Below are positions 1-8,414 of a stretch of 31,586 bases of DNA, in pieces. The position numbers and the translations under genes are program-made. Where the stretch lies: the NCBI GenBank assembly GCA_964459515.1, contig CAYWML010000008.1, positions 1 through 31,586 of the forward strand, written 5' to 3'. The notes under the pieces were generated by a model. The model worked only from the letters and a program-made list of their open reading frames with translations. It searched no databases and was not told the origin of the DNA. Numbering within the stretch: position 1 is the stretch's first letter; each line of letters opens with the position of its first letter. This DNA comes from Scatosoma sp964459515. GTDB taxonomy: Bacteria > Bacillota > Clostridia > Christensenellales > Borkfalkiaceae.

Positions 1-1400
1 TTCTCCACGGAATGCGCGTCGTGCGCCTTCGACGAACCCGTCGCACCGCCGCAACCGTCCCTGCCCGTTTCTCCGCCGAGCAGAATAATCGCGTCACCTG
101 CAACGGGCTTTGCGCGATACACTTGCTCCTTTCTCGCGCCGCCGACGACGAACCCCGTTTCCAAGCGTTTGGCTTTATAGCCCTCGTGATAGACTTCGTC
201 CACAAGTCCCGTCGCCAAACCGATCTGATTGCCGTACGAAGAGAAACCTGCCGCCGCGCGTTGCGTGATTACGCGTTGCGGAAGTTTTCCCGTCAAGGTA
301 TCTTCCAAGCGTTCGCGCGGATCTGCCGCGCCCGTAACGCGCATGGCTTGATAGACATACGTTCTGCCGCTGAGCGGATCTCGAATCGCGCCGCCGAGGC
401 AGGTCGCCGCGCCGCCGAACGGCTCGATTTCCGTCGGGTGATTGTGCGTTTCGTTTTTGAACATGATAAGATAGGGCACGCGCTCCCCGTCCAATTCCGC
501 CTCTATCTCTATCGAACAAGCGTTGATCTCGTCCGAAACGTCCAAATTATCCAATTTACCGTCCTTTTTCAGCTTCTTTGCGGCAATCGTCGCCAAGTCC
601 ATTAAACAAGGGTATTTATCGGGGCGCGCGCCGTTCAGCTCGGCGTACAATTCTTCGTAGAGGCGGTACGCTTGCTTTATCGCAGGATTTTCCGAAGTGA
701 TCTCTACTTTTTTAAGCTCCGTCGCGAAAGTCGTATGCCGACAATGATCCGACCAATAGGTATCGATGACCTTCAACTCCGTTTCCGTCGGATCGCGCTT
801 TTCTTCGCGGAAATAATCGCGCACGAACGCCAAATCGCGCACGCTCATGGCAAAGCCGACGGCGGCGTGATAAGCGGCAATCTCCTCGTCCTTCCAATCA
901 ATAAACCCGTCAAGCGTCCGCACGGACGCAACGGCAACCGTCTCTCGCGCGAGCGTTTTCGGCTTCTCGAAGCCCACTTCCTCGCTTTCCACGGGATTGA
1001 CGATATGTTTTTTTATAGCGGCAAGCTGTTCGTCCGTTACCCCTTTCACCATGTATACGCGCGCGCATTTTACAAGTGGCCGCGTTTTTTTTGTCAACAA
1101 CTGCACGCACTGCGCCGCGCTGTCGGCTCGCTGATCGTATTGTCCCGTCAAATAGCTGACGGCAAACGCCTTATAGCCGTCGGGGATTTCCACGTTTTCA
1201 AGATACACTTCGTCCACGGGCGGCTCGGAAAATACCGTACCGAGCGAAGCGCGCAGCTCCGCCTCCGTCAAGCCTTCGACGTCGTAGCGCAACAGCAGGC
1301 GAAAATCCTCCGTATCGATATGCAACAAAGCGCGAATATCCGTCGCTTCCTTCCTTGCCTGTACGTTGTCTTTCTTTTCCACAAAAATTCTGTAAATCAT
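1..1400 (-). CDS. purL: Phosphoribosylformylglycinamidine synthase PurL, N-terminal part (cut by window edge)
   Basis: FGAM synthase converts FGAR, glutamine and ATP to FGAM, step four of de novo purine synthesis. About 466 residues are visible in one open frame from the start to the left edge. The N-terminal substrate-adaptor domain (about 1-160) is followed by the first synthase domain with WSDHCRH (about 216-222) and HNHPTEIEPFGG (about 319-330), both signatures of the family. The N-terminus (MIYRIFVEKK) fits the long clostridial single-chain form, so the missing part should hold the second synthase half and a glutaminase domain; that is inference. I chose the ATG at 1400 because AAAGGA (1410-1415) lies 9 nt upstream. 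The in-frame ATG at 1409, overlapping the purD stop, has this motif directly against it. Last visible gene of the pur operon. Confidence 0.95.
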   Translation of the reverse strand, partial: MIYRIFVEKKDNVQARKEATDIRALLHIDTEDFRLLLRYDVEGLTEAELRASLGTVFSEPPVDEVYLENVEIPDGYKAFAVSYLTGQYDQRADSAAQCVQLLTKKTRPLVKCARVYMVKGVTDEQLAAIKKHIVNPVESEEVGFEKPKTLARETVAVASVRTLDGFIDWKDEEIAAYHAAVGFAMSVRDLAFVRDYFREEKRDPTETELKVIDTYWSDHCRHTTFATELKKVEITSENPAIKQAYRLYEELYAELNGARPDKYPCLMDLATIAAKKLKKDGKLDNLDVSDEINACSIEIEAELDGERVPYLIMFKNETHNHPTEIEPFGGAATCLGGAIRDPLSGRTYVYQAMRVTGAADPRERLEDTLTGKLPQRVITQRAAAGFSSYGNQIGLATGLVDEVYHEGYKAKRLETGFVVGGARKEQVYRAKPVAGDAIILLGGETGRDGCGGATGSSKAHDAHSVE

Positions 1401-1405
1401 ACCCG

Positions 1406-2680
1406 TCATTCCTTTGCAATATCTCTGTATTTTATGCCGATGTCCTTTCTGTAATACATACCCTCGAAATAGATTTTTTTCGCGTTGGCATACGCCTTTG
1501 CGCGCGCCGCCTCTAACGTTTCTCCGCAAGCCGTAACCCCTAAAACGCGTCCGCCGTTCGTCAAAAGCCGCCCGTCTTTTCTCGTCGTACCGGCATGATA
1601 AAGCAACACGTCCTCGTCCAAATCGCCGATTGTGATTGCTTTGCCCTTTTCATACCGTTCGGGATAGCCGCCGCTGGATAACACCAAACATACGCACGCC
1701 CCGTCTTTCCAAGCGACGTCCGTTTCGTCCAAGCGTTCGTCTACAATCGCCTCGAGAATATCCAAAAGATCGGTTTTCAGCATGGGAAGCAACACTTGCG
1801 TTTCCGGATCGCCGAAGCGCGCGTTATATTCGATGACCTTATACCCGTCTTTCGTTTTCATCAGCCCGAAATACAACACGCCTTTGAATTTTCTGTTTTC
1901 CGCGTTCATCGCATACACGGTAGGGAGCATTATGCGTTCGAGCACTTCTTTTTTTGCCTTTTCGCCAAAGAAAGGCGCAGGAGAAAACGTCCCCATACCG
2001 CCCGTATTCAAACCCTCGTCGCCGTCCAGCGCGCGTTTATGATCGCAACTCGTCAACATGGGTTTTATCGTTTTTCCGTCGGTAAACGCGAGACAGGACA
2101 CCTCGGGACCTTCCAAAAATTCTTCCGCGACGATCGTATTGCCCGCCGCGCCGAATTTTCTTTCCAACATCATGGAGCGCACCCCTTCGCGCGCCTCTTC
2201 CCTCGTTTTGCATATCAACACGCCTTTGCCTAGCGCGAGTCCGTCCGCTTTTAACACCACGGGTAAAGCGAACGTTTCCGCATACGCCGCCGCCTTTTCG
2301 TAGTCCGAAAAGACCTCGTACGCCGCCGTCGGTATACCGTACTTTCGCATAAGAGATTTGGAAAAGGCTTTGCTTGCCTCTATGGCAGCAGCCGCCTTGC
2401 TCGGTCCGAACGCGCGATGACCGCGCCGCTCCAACTCGTCCACCAACCCGAGCGCGAGCGGATCGTCCGGCGTGACGACGGTAAGTCCCACGTCCGTATG
2501 CCCGTCCACCCAATCGCCGACGGCTTTCACGTCGCAATAATCGACGTCTACGCATTCGGCAAGTTCGGCTATGCCTGCGTTTCCCTTCATGGCGTAAATT
2601 TTATCCACGCGCGGCGATTTTTTCAGCGCGCACACGACGGCGTGTTCTCTGCCGCCGTTGCCTATCACCAAAACGTTCAT
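1406..2680 (-). CDS. purD: Phosphoribosylamine-glycine ligase (GAR synthetase)
   Basis: PurD joins glycine to phosphoribosylamine with ATP, the second purine step, in the cytoplasm. The protein is 424 residues, the usual family length. It starts MNVLVIGNGGREHA, the N-terminal signature, and carries an ATP-grasp fold: VLKADGLALGKGV (about 142-154), EEFLEGPEVS (about 186-195) and, near the C-terminus, NARFGDPETQ, which includes metal-binding residues. The open frame extends upstream, but the ATG at 2680 has AAGGA six bases before it and matches the family N-terminus. It overlaps the purN stop by 4 nt (ATGA), which suggests translational coupling. The purL start lies 5 nt beyond its stop. No missing residues noticed. 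Confidence 0.97.
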   Translation of the reverse strand: MNVLVIGNGGREHAVVCALKKSPRVDKIYAMKGNAGIAELAECVDVDYCDVKAVGDWVDGHTDVGLTVVTPDDPLALGLVDELERRGHRAFGPSKAAAAIEASKAFSKSLMRKYGIPTAAYEVFSDYEKAAAYAETFALPVVLKADGLALGKGVLICKTREEAREGVRSMMLERKFGAAGNTIVAEEFLEGPEVSCLAFTDGKTIKPMLTSCDHKRALDGDEGLNTGGMGTFSPAPFFGEKAKKEVLERIMLPTVYAMNAENRKFKGVLYFGLMKTKDGYKVIEYNARFGDPETQVLLPMLKTDLLDILEAIVDERLDETDVAWKDGACVCLVLSSGGYPERYEKGKAITIGDLDEDVLLYHAGTTRKDGRLLTNGGRVLGVTACGETLEAARAKAYANAKKIYFEGMYYRKDIGIKYRDIAKE

Positions 2681-3306
2681 ACTTCTTCCTTTTCCTCGTG
2701 AACGCATACCTGCCGCCCACGTTTTTCTATTTTTCCTTCGCAAAGCAAGCGCACGCAATGAGGCAAAAGTTCGTGTTCCGCCGCCAAGACGCGCCGTTGT
2801 AACCCTTCGGGCGTATCCCCGAACAAAACGGGAACGACGCGTTGCGCGATGATCGCGCCGCCGTCCACATTCGCTTCCACGAAATGCACCGTCGCGCCGC
2901 TCACCTTTACGCCGTATTCTATCGCCGCGGCATGCACGCGCAAACCGTAGTACCCCACGCCGCAAAAGGCAGGGATCAACGAAGGGTGAATATTGACGAT
3001 CGCGTTCTCGAACGCCTTTATAAACGAAGGCGGCACGATTTTCAACCAACCCGCCAAAACGACATACGAAACGTCCTCCGCCCGTAAAAGCTCCGCAACG
3101 CGCGCATAAAACGCCTCTTCCGTTTCCGCAGTTTTATCGAAAACGATTGTTTTTATGCCGTGCACCTCGGCGCGCTCCACTGCGCCGATCTTGGATTTGG
3201 AAGCCACGAGATAGGCGATTTCGCAAAATTTTTCACGCTCGTTGGCGTCGATGATCGACTGAAAATCCGTGCCGCCGCCCGAAGCGAATACCGCTATTTT
3301 TTTCAT
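2677..3306 (-). CDS. purN: Phosphoribosylglycinamide formyltransferase
   Basis: PurN transfers a formyl group from 10-formyltetrahydrofolate to GAR, giving FGAR. The 209-residue protein begins MKKIAVFASGGGTDFQ, the GAR-binding glycine-rich N-terminus. It has the catalytic set in register with the E. coli enzyme: N105 and H107 in NIHPSLIP and D148 in NVDGG, with LAGWLKIV (84-91) matching the folate-pocket strand. A GTG at 3324, overlapping the purM stop, would add six residues; I prefer the ATG at 3306 because it matches family N-termini, although neither start has a strong ribosome binding site. The stop overlaps the purD start by 4 nt. PurN is folate dependent, so this step does not rely on the formate-dependent PurT. 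Confidence 0.95.
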   Translation of the reverse strand: MKKIAVFASGGGTDFQSIIDANEREKFCEIAYLVASKSKIGAVERAEVHGIKTIVFDKTAETEEAFYARVAELLRAEDVSYVVLAGWLKIVPPSFIKAFENAIVNIHPSLIPAFCGVGYYGLRVHAAAIEYGVKVSGATVHFVEANVDGGAIIAQRVVPVLFGDTPEGLQRRVLAAEHELLPHCVRLLCEGKIEKRGRQVCVHEEKEEV

Positions 3307-3320
3307 AACCGTTCCGTCCG

Positions 3321-4349
3321 TCACTTAAAAAGCACGCGTTTTTCTCCGGCAACGGTTTTGCCGAGAAATACGACTTCCTCGCCCGTAGACCGCAACGCCG
3401 CGACTGCCGCATCCGCAACTTCGGGCGCGACGCACACCACCATGCCGATACCCATATTAAACGTATTGTACATCTGCTCGTCCGAAAGCCCTGCGCGCTT
3501 TTGCATTACGCGGAATACTTTCGGCAATTCGTACGAATGCGTATCGATCTCCGCCGCAACCCCCTCGGGCAAAATTCTCGGAATATTTTCGATAAAGCCG
3601 CCGCCCGTTATATGCGCAATCCCCTTGACAGGAACGCTTTCCAGCAAATGCAAAATACTCTTTACGTAAATGCGCGTAGGCTTTAACAAGACTTCGGCAG
3701 GCGTTGCGCCAAGCTCCTCGTCATAGCGTTCCAACGCGGCTTTATCGCTGTCGCCGAACAGTTTCCGCACAAGGGAATAGCCGTTGGAATGCACCCCCGT
3801 CGAACGCAAGCCGAGCAATACGTCGCCTGCCTGAATATTTTTGCCGTTTATCACCTTTTTCTTATCGACGATACCGACGGCAAAGCCTGCCAAATCGTAC
3901 TCGCCGTCCGGATAGAAATCGGGCATTTCCGCCGTTTCGCCGCCGATAAGCGCACAACCAGCCTGTCTGCACCCCTCCGCAATGCCTTTCACGACCTCTG
4001 CCTCCGCTTCGGGATAGAGTCTGCCGCAAGCGTAATAATCGAGAAAAAACAACGGCTTCGCGCCTTGACAAACGATATCGTTCACGCACATCGCCACCGC
4101 GTCGATACCGATCGTATCGTGTTTTCCGAGCACGAACGCATATTTCAGCTTCGTGCCTACGCCGTCCGTACCTGCCACGAGCACGGGTTCTTCCATGCGC
4201 TCCCCTGCAATCGAATAAAAGCCGCCGAACGCGCCGAGATCGCCGATGACGTTCGCGTTATACGTGGAGCGCACATGCTTTTTCATAAGCTCCACCGCCT
4301 TATACCCTCTCGTTACGTCTACGCCGCTGTCCTTATACGAAATCGCCAT
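3321..4349 (-). CDS. purM: Phosphoribosylformylglycinamidine cyclo-ligase (AIR synthetase)
   Basis: PurM closes the imidazole ring, converting FGAM and ATP to AIR. The 342-residue protein has the conserved N-terminus SYKDSGVDV (about 4-12) and the ATP-binding GTDGVGTKL (60-68). Further on it shows FFLDYYACG, GGETAEMPDFY, GLRSTGVHSNGYSL and, in the C-terminal half, HITGGGFIENIPR. All are diagnostic of the PurM/PurL/SelD fold. Length is normal. The ATG at 4349 is preceded by GGAGAAAAG and overlaps the purF stop by one base (TAATG), so the two are probably translationally coupled. No odd residues seen. Confidence 0.97.
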   Translation of the reverse strand: MAISYKDSGVDVTRGYKAVELMKKHVRSTYNANVIGDLGAFGGFYSIAGERMEEPVLVAGTDGVGTKLKYAFVLGKHDTIGIDAVAMCVNDIVCQGAKPLFFLDYYACGRLYPEAEAEVVKGIAEGCRQAGCALIGGETAEMPDFYPDGEYDLAGFAVGIVDKKKVINGKNIQAGDVLLGLRSTGVHSNGYSLVRKLFGDSDKAALERYDEELGATPAEVLLKPTRIYVKSILHLLESVPVKGIAHITGGGFIENIPRILPEGVAAEIDTHSYELPKVFRVMQKRAGLSDEQMYNTFNMGIGMVVCVAPEVADAAVAALRSTGEEVVFLGKTVAGEKRVLFK

Positions 4350-5776
4350 TATCTTTTCTCCTCGTTTATCCTTTTTTCGGAAATTTTACTATCGTATTTA
4401 CTGCCTTCGTCGCACGTCGGCACGCCCGACGGATAGTTCCCGTCGAAACAAGCCGCGCAATAGCCTTTGCACGTCCCCGAAGCCGCTATTTCAAACACGC
4501 GTTCCAAGGGCAAAAACGCCACGGAATCCGCCCCGAACAACGCCGCCATTTCCTCCGCCGTATGTTTGCAAGCGATAAGCACGTCGCGCGAAGCGATATC
4601 CGTCCCGTAATAGCAAGGGTTGAGAAAGGCAGGTGCGGAAGACCGCACGTGTATCTCCGTCGCGCCTGCTTCGCGAAGCAATTTGACCACGCGTGCGCAA
4701 GTCGTTCCGCGCACGATGGAGTCGTCCACCAAAATCACGCGTTTCCCGTTCACCGTTTCGGAAACGGGGTTCAGCTTTATCCGCACTTTATCTTCCCGTA
4801 CGTTTTGCCCCGGGTCGATAAAGGTTCTGCCTATGTATTTATTTTTAATCAAGCCCAAGCCGTACGGAATTCCCGAAGCTTCGGCATAGCCGATCGCGGC
4901 GTCGATCCCCGAATCGGGCGCGCCGATAACGACGTCGGCTTCCGTCGGATAGGTCTGCGCCAAAATCGCGCCCGCGCGTTTTCGCGCATAGTGCACCGAA
5001 CAGCCTTCGACGACAGAATCGGGGCGAGCCGTATACAAATATTCAAATACGCAAAGGCTCTCCTTTGCCGTGCCGCAATGTTCGCGCAAGGAACGCACGC
5101 CGTCTTTGGAAAACACCACGATCTCGCCGGGCTCGATATCCCGTACGAAACGCGCCCCGACGGAAGACAACGCACAGCTCTCGCTGGCAACCACGTATTC
5201 CCCGTCGCTCCGCCGTCCGTAGCAAAGCGGCTTAAAGCCGTGTATATCGCGTGCGGCGATCAACTTTTGCGGCGACATGATAGCCAAAGCGTATGCGCCG
5301 CGAAGGGCGTACATCGCGCGAGAAACCGCCTCTTCGATCGAGGGCGCGGAGATGCGTTCGCCGATGATCGCGGCAGAAATGATCTCCGCGTCGTTGCAGG
5401 TATGAAAAATCAAACCGCGCAACTCCATTTCTTTTTTCAGTTCCTTCCCGTTGACGAGTCTTCCGTCCATGGAAATCGCCATACGCCCTTTGCTATGGTT
5501 GACGACAAGCGGTTCTGCGTTACTGCGTTCCTGCGTTGCCGTCGTGCCGTAACGCACGTTGCCGATCGCCATTTGCCCCAAGCCGAGCGAGGATAATGCG
5601 GCAGGCGTAAACACCTCGTTTACGATGCCCGAATCCTTATACGAATGAAACACGCCGTCGTCGTTGACGACGATTCCGCACGAAGCCTGTCCGCGATGTT
5701 GCAAGGCGTACAAGCCGTAATAAACGCTCGAAGCGACATTCGCCGTTTCCGTACCGAAAATCCCGAATACAGCCAT
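4349..5776 (-). CDS. purF: Amidophosphoribosyltransferase with degenerate glutaminase site
   Basis: PurF makes phosphoribosylamine from PRPP, the committed purine step, normally using ammonia from glutamine. The 475-residue protein has an N-terminal Ntn glutaminase fold (about 1-235) and a phosphoribosyltransferase domain with the PRPP loop VILVDDSIVRGTT (347-359). Four cysteines, C242, C388, C440 and C443, match the [4Fe-4S] ligands of the B. subtilis-type enzyme. The oddity is at the N-terminus, MAVFGIFG, where the family has C-G-V-F-G-I: the nucleophile Cys1 aligns with Met1. The oxyanion-hole HNG motif reads MDG (103-105), although R75 and D129 remain. The start cannot move upstream to gain a cysteine: only seven codons, none Cys, separate it from the in-frame purE stop at 5798-5800. 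GGAGGA precedes the ATG. By analogy with Cys1 mutants of known PurF, it may use free ammonia. Confidence 0.93.
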   Translation of the reverse strand: MAVFGIFGTETANVASSVYYGLYALQHRGQASCGIVVNDDGVFHSYKDSGIVNEVFTPAALSSLGLGQMAIGNVRYGTTATQERSNAEPLVVNHSKGRMAISMDGRLVNGKELKKEMELRGLIFHTCNDAEIISAAIIGERISAPSIEEAVSRAMYALRGAYALAIMSPQKLIAARDIHGFKPLCYGRRSDGEYVVASESCALSSVGARFVRDIEPGEIVVFSKDGVRSLREHCGTAKESLCVFEYLYTARPDSVVEGCSVHYARKRAGAILAQTYPTEADVVIGAPDSGIDAAIGYAEASGIPYGLGLIKNKYIGRTFIDPGQNVREDKVRIKLNPVSETVNGKRVILVDDSIVRGTTCARVVKLLREAGATEIHVRSSAPAFLNPCYYGTDIASRDVLIACKHTAEEMAALFGADSVAFLPLERVFEIAASGTCKGYCAACFDGNYPSGVPTCDEGSKYDSKISEKRINEEKR

Positions 5777-5797
5777 ATTTTCTCCTCCGCGCTCGGC

Positions 5798-6286
5798 TTA
5801 TAAAATCGCCTGCAAAGCCGCGTCGTCCGCCTGAATCTTGCGCTTCATTTCTTCCTTATATTCCGCAAGCTTTGCCGACAGCTCCGCCGATTGTAACGCC
5901 AAGATCTGCGCGGCGAGCAAACCTGCGTTTTCGCCTGCGTTCACCCCGACCGTCGCCACGGGAATACCCGTCGGCATTTGCACGATGGAAAGCAAACTGT
6001 CCATGCCGCCCATCATGTCCGTTTTTACGGGCAACCCGATGACGGGCAACGTCGTGTACGCGGCGACCACGCCGCCGAGATGCGCCGCCTTCCCCGCCGC
6101 GCAGATCACGACGCCTAAGCCGCGCGCCTGCGCCGAACGCGCATACTCGTGCGCCGCCTCCGGCGTGCGGTGCGCCGAAATTACGCGCGTTTCCGTTTCC
6201 ACGCCGAATTTTTTCAATACGTCGAGCGCAGGTTTCACCACGTCGAAATCCGACTTACTACCCATAATAATACCGACTTTTTGCAT
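5798..6286 (-). CDS. purE: N5-carboxyaminoimidazole ribonucleotide mutase, class I PurE
   Basis: Class I PurE moves the carboxyl group of N5-CAIR to give CAIR. The 162-residue protein shows GSKSD (9-13), ISAHRTP (36-42, with the catalytic His39) and AGKAAHLGGVVAAYTTLPVIG (about 64-84), the class I signatures. The ATG at 6286 has GAGGTGA just upstream. It is the first full gene of the pur operon, and purF follows after 21 nt. Class I PurE normally needs PurK to make its substrate. No purK, purC, purB or purH is in the window, so those must lie elsewhere if the pathway is complete. Confidence 0.96.
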   Translation of the reverse strand: MQKVGIIMGSKSDFDVVKPALDVLKKFGVETETRVISAHRTPEAAHEYARSAQARGLGVVICAAGKAAHLGGVVAAYTTLPVIGLPVKTDMMGGMDSLLSIVQMPTGIPVATVGVNAGENAGLLAAQILALQSAELSAKLAEYKEEMKRKIQADDAALQAIL

Positions 6287-6312
6287 GCTTTCACCTCACG
6301 TTTTCGCGAATA

Positions 6313-6347
6313 TAATAAATAAAGGAGTGCATATACGCATGCACTCC
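6313..6347 (-). promoter_or_regulatory. Hairpin with T-rich tail in the purE leader (possible attenuator)
   Basis: GGAGTGCAT (6324-6332) and ATGCACTCC (6339-6347) form a perfect 9-bp stem with a 6-nt loop. Read on the minus strand it is followed by TTTATTTATTATATT, so it looks like a modest intrinsic terminator about 25 nt before the purE ribosome binding site. A 36-codon ORF ends 2 nt before the stem. This arrangement would suit conditional termination, but no recognised purine riboswitch or PurR box was found in the leader. Confidence 0.5.
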
Positions 6348-6349
6348 CG

Positions 6350-6460
6350 TTATTCCTCTTCTCGGACGAAAAGACTGCGTTTTGCGCCCCCGAAAACCGA
6401 CGCCCCGCATTTTTTGCGTGCGAAAAACGTCTGTCCTGCTTTCGTTTGCCTGCGCTTCAT
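6350..6460 (-). CDS. Small basic ORF in the purE leader (36 aa, hypothetical)
   Basis: The ATG at 6460 has GGAGG eight bases upstream, a good ribosome binding site. The 36-residue product is rich in Lys/Arg (starts MKRRQTKAGQ, ends FVREEE) with no recognisable domain. It lies inside the transcribed leader of the pur operon, and its stop is 2 nt from the base of the 6324-6347 hairpin. It could be a leader peptide whose translation affects the hairpin, or a chance ORF. Function unknown. Confidence 0.35.
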   Translation of the reverse strand: MKRRQTKAGQTFFARKKCGASVFGGAKRSLFVREEE

Positions 6461-6490
6461 GAAAAAGTCCTCCGTCGTCCTGCGTTTCTT

Positions 6491-6538
6491 CTATCGATTT
6501 TCCACCTTATTGTCTGCAATTCGCTCGTCGATCGGCAT
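6491..6538 (-). CDS. Very short ORF in the purE leader (15 aa, hypothetical)
   Basis: The ATG at 6538 is preceded by AGAGGA at about five bases and encodes 15 residues beginning MPIDERIADN, ending at TAG (6491-6493). It is upstream of the 36-codon ORF in the same leader RNA. It is too short to recognise, and the ribosome binding site is the only support. Confidence 0.2.
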   Translation of the reverse strand: MPIDERIADNKVENR

Positions 6539-6603
6539 TTTATCCTCTGCCGACGCGGCAATACCTTGTTCGCGCAATCGCGAAATCGCTTATGCGTACT
6601 TGT

Positions 6604-6632
6604 ATTATAACAAATAGCCGAAAAAAAAGCAA
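6604..6632 (-). promoter_or_regulatory. Sigma-A promoter of the pur operon
   Basis: On the minus strand TTGCTT (6627-6632) and TATAAT (6604-6609) are separated by 17 bp. Transcription would begin near 6597, giving a leader of about 310 nt before purE. The stretch 6287-6727 has no large gene. It holds this promoter, the two tiny ORFs, the hairpin and, on the plus strand, the ribosome binding site of the alpha-glucosidase gene. I could not pick a convincing plus-strand promoter. Confidence 0.75.
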
Positions 6633-6727
6633 GTACTCGACGGCATTTTACAAGACTTTTTTCTTTCGCACGCGTAAAAGCCGCCGTTTGCCGCATACTG
6701 CTACCGTATAAAGAAAGGAGGATTTTT

Positions 6728-8365
6728 ATGCCCGATACCGTAAACGCGCCCGTCCGCAAGGATTTTTCCGACCTCGTCGTATACGAAGTCTACGTACGCA
6801 GCTTTTGCGACTCCGACGGAGACGGCGTCGGCGATTTGAACGGCGTAACGGAAAAGCTCGACTATTTTCAAAACTTAGGCGTAAACGCCGTATGGCTGAC
6901 GCCCTGCTATAAAAGTCCCGAACGCGACAACGGCTACGACGTCGCCGACTATTTGCAAATCGCCGAGAAATACGGCGGTTTTTCGGCGTTCAAGCGGCTT
7001 CGCGACGGCTTGCACGCAAGGGGAATGCGGCTGATTACCGATCTCGTATTCAACCATACCTCTTCCGAGCACGCATGGTTTGTGCAGGCGCGCTCCGCGC
7101 GCGACAACCCCTATCACGATTATTATATTTGGGCGGACAAACCCTTCAACGATTGGCAATCCGTCTTCGGCGGCAGCGCGTGGGAATACAACGAAGCCAC
7201 CGACGAATACTACCTGCATTCTTTCGCCAAGGAACAGCCGGACTTGAATTGGGAAAACCCGTCCGTGCGAAAAGCTTGCAAACAAATCGCGGAATTTTGG
7301 GTCAAAAACGGCGTAGACGGTTTTCGTTGCGACGTGCTCGACTTTATCGCCAAAGACTTCGATAAAAACAAAATGCACGGCGGAGCGCACCTGCACGAAT
7401 ATCTGCAAGAACTGTTTTCGGGAGAGATTTTATCCGACGTTTTCACCGTGGGAGAATGTCAAACTTCCCTTCGCGAACTGCCCGATATTTGCGGAAAAAA
7501 CCGCGGAGAATTGACGACGGTCTTTCAATTCGACCATTTCACGCTCGCAGGCGAGAACAAGTACCTGCCCCGTCCGTTTTCCCTATTCGACGTAAAAAAT
7601 CTACTCGCGAAACAGCAGGTATTCGCGCAAGAAAACGACCTTTTGCTCACCCTCTTTACCGATAATCACGATCAGCCTTTTTTCCTTTCCAAAATCGGGG
7701 CGGGAGAAGCCTTTCGCTACGAAGCCGCCACGCTGCTTACCGCCATGTTTTTTCTGTTACGCGGCGTTCCGTTTTTATATCAGGGGCAGGAATACGGCAG
7801 AACCAATCCGTACTACGACGACGTATCCGCCTTTCAAGACGTCGAAAGCTTACACTATTACGCCGCCGAACGAAATAGCCCTTCTCCCGAAGCCGTCCTC
7901 CGCGCCTTAAACCGCGGCAGCCGTGACAACGCGCGCCGTCCGATGGCTTGGAACGGAGACGAAAAAACGGCTTTCGGTTTTACGACAGGCACACCGTGGT
8001 TGCGCACGCATTCACGCGCCACGACAATAAATGCGGAAGCCGATCTGCGCGCCGAAAAATCGGTATTTCGGTTTTATCGAGCCTTGCTTGCCTTGCGGAA
8101 ACGTTCGTTTGCCGTCCTCCGAGGCGATTTTTGTGAAAGAACCGCCGAAGGGCAAAATGCGTTTTTGTACACACGCCGCTTCGGTAAAGAAACTATTCTC
8201 GTCGTATGCAATTTTGAAAACAGTCAAGAAATCGTCTATCCCGACGGCGCGACGAAAGAAAACTATCGCCTGATTTTATCGAACTACGCCGACGCCGTCC
8301 CCTTTTCTCGCCTACTGCGCCCCTACGAAGTCACCGTCTACGAACGATCCCCCAAGCCAATTTAG
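6728..8365 (+). CDS. GH13 alpha-glucosidase, oligo-1,6-glucosidase-like
   Basis: A cytoplasmic glycoside hydrolase of family 13 (no signal peptide), 545 residues, close to the usual length for oligo-1,6-glucosidases. Visible motifs: Ca-binding-like DSDGDGVGDL (28-37), region I DLVFNHTS (105-112), region II GFRCDV with nucleophile D202, region III GEC with acid/base E243, and region IV TDNHD with D315. Val after the nucleophile (DV rather than DA) is associated with alpha-1,6 specificity in this group. Isomalto-oligosaccharides or similar short alpha-glucans are therefore likely substrates; trehalose-6-phosphate hydrolase or dextran glucosidase are alternatives. AAAGGAGG (6714-6721) marks the ATG at 6728. 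It is divergent from purE, convergent with the glycosidase-like gene downstream, and apparently a single-gene unit. Confidence 0.92.
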   Translation: MPDTVNAPVRKDFSDLVVYEVYVRSFCDSDGDGVGDLNGVTEKLDYFQNLGVNAVWLTPCYKSPERDNGYDVADYLQIAEKYGGFSAFKRLRDGLHARGMRLITDLVFNHTSSEHAWFVQARSARDNPYHDYYIWADKPFNDWQSVFGGSAWEYNEATDEYYLHSFAKEQPDLNWENPSVRKACKQIAEFWVKNGVDGFRCDVLDFIAKDFDKNKMHGGAHLHEYLQELFSGEILSDVFTVGECQTSLRELPDICGKNRGELTTVFQFDHFTLAGENKYLPRPFSLFDVKNLLAKQQVFAQENDLLLTLFTDNHDQPFFLSKIGAGEAFRYEAATLLTAMFFLLRGVPFLYQGQEYGRTNPYYDDVSAFQDVESLHYYAAERNSPSPEAVLRALNRGSRDNARRPMAWNGDEKTAFGFTTGTPWLRTHSRATTINAEADLRAEKSVFRFYRALLALRKRSFAVLRGDFCERTAEGQNAFLYTRRFGKETILVVCNFENSQEIVYPDGATKENYRLILSNYADAVPFSRLLRPYEVTVYERSPKPI

Positions 8366-8414
8366 AGTTGTCACAAAATGCCTTCCTTCATTTCAAGGAG
8401 CGAAACGGTAATCT

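Noticed and set aside
12..605. 197-codon plus-strand open frame at the left edge
   Set aside because: The minus strand reads as an uninterrupted PurL there, with strong family motifs.
2681..3049. 123-residue N-terminal extension of PurD in the open frame
   Set aside because: Overlaps purN entirely and has an Arg-rich shadow composition; the ATG at 2680 has a ribosome binding site and the family N-terminus.
6287..6600. Purine (guanine/adenine) riboswitch or PurR box upstream of purE
   Set aside because: Searched by eye for the three-way junction consensus and for PurR half-sites; neither was found.
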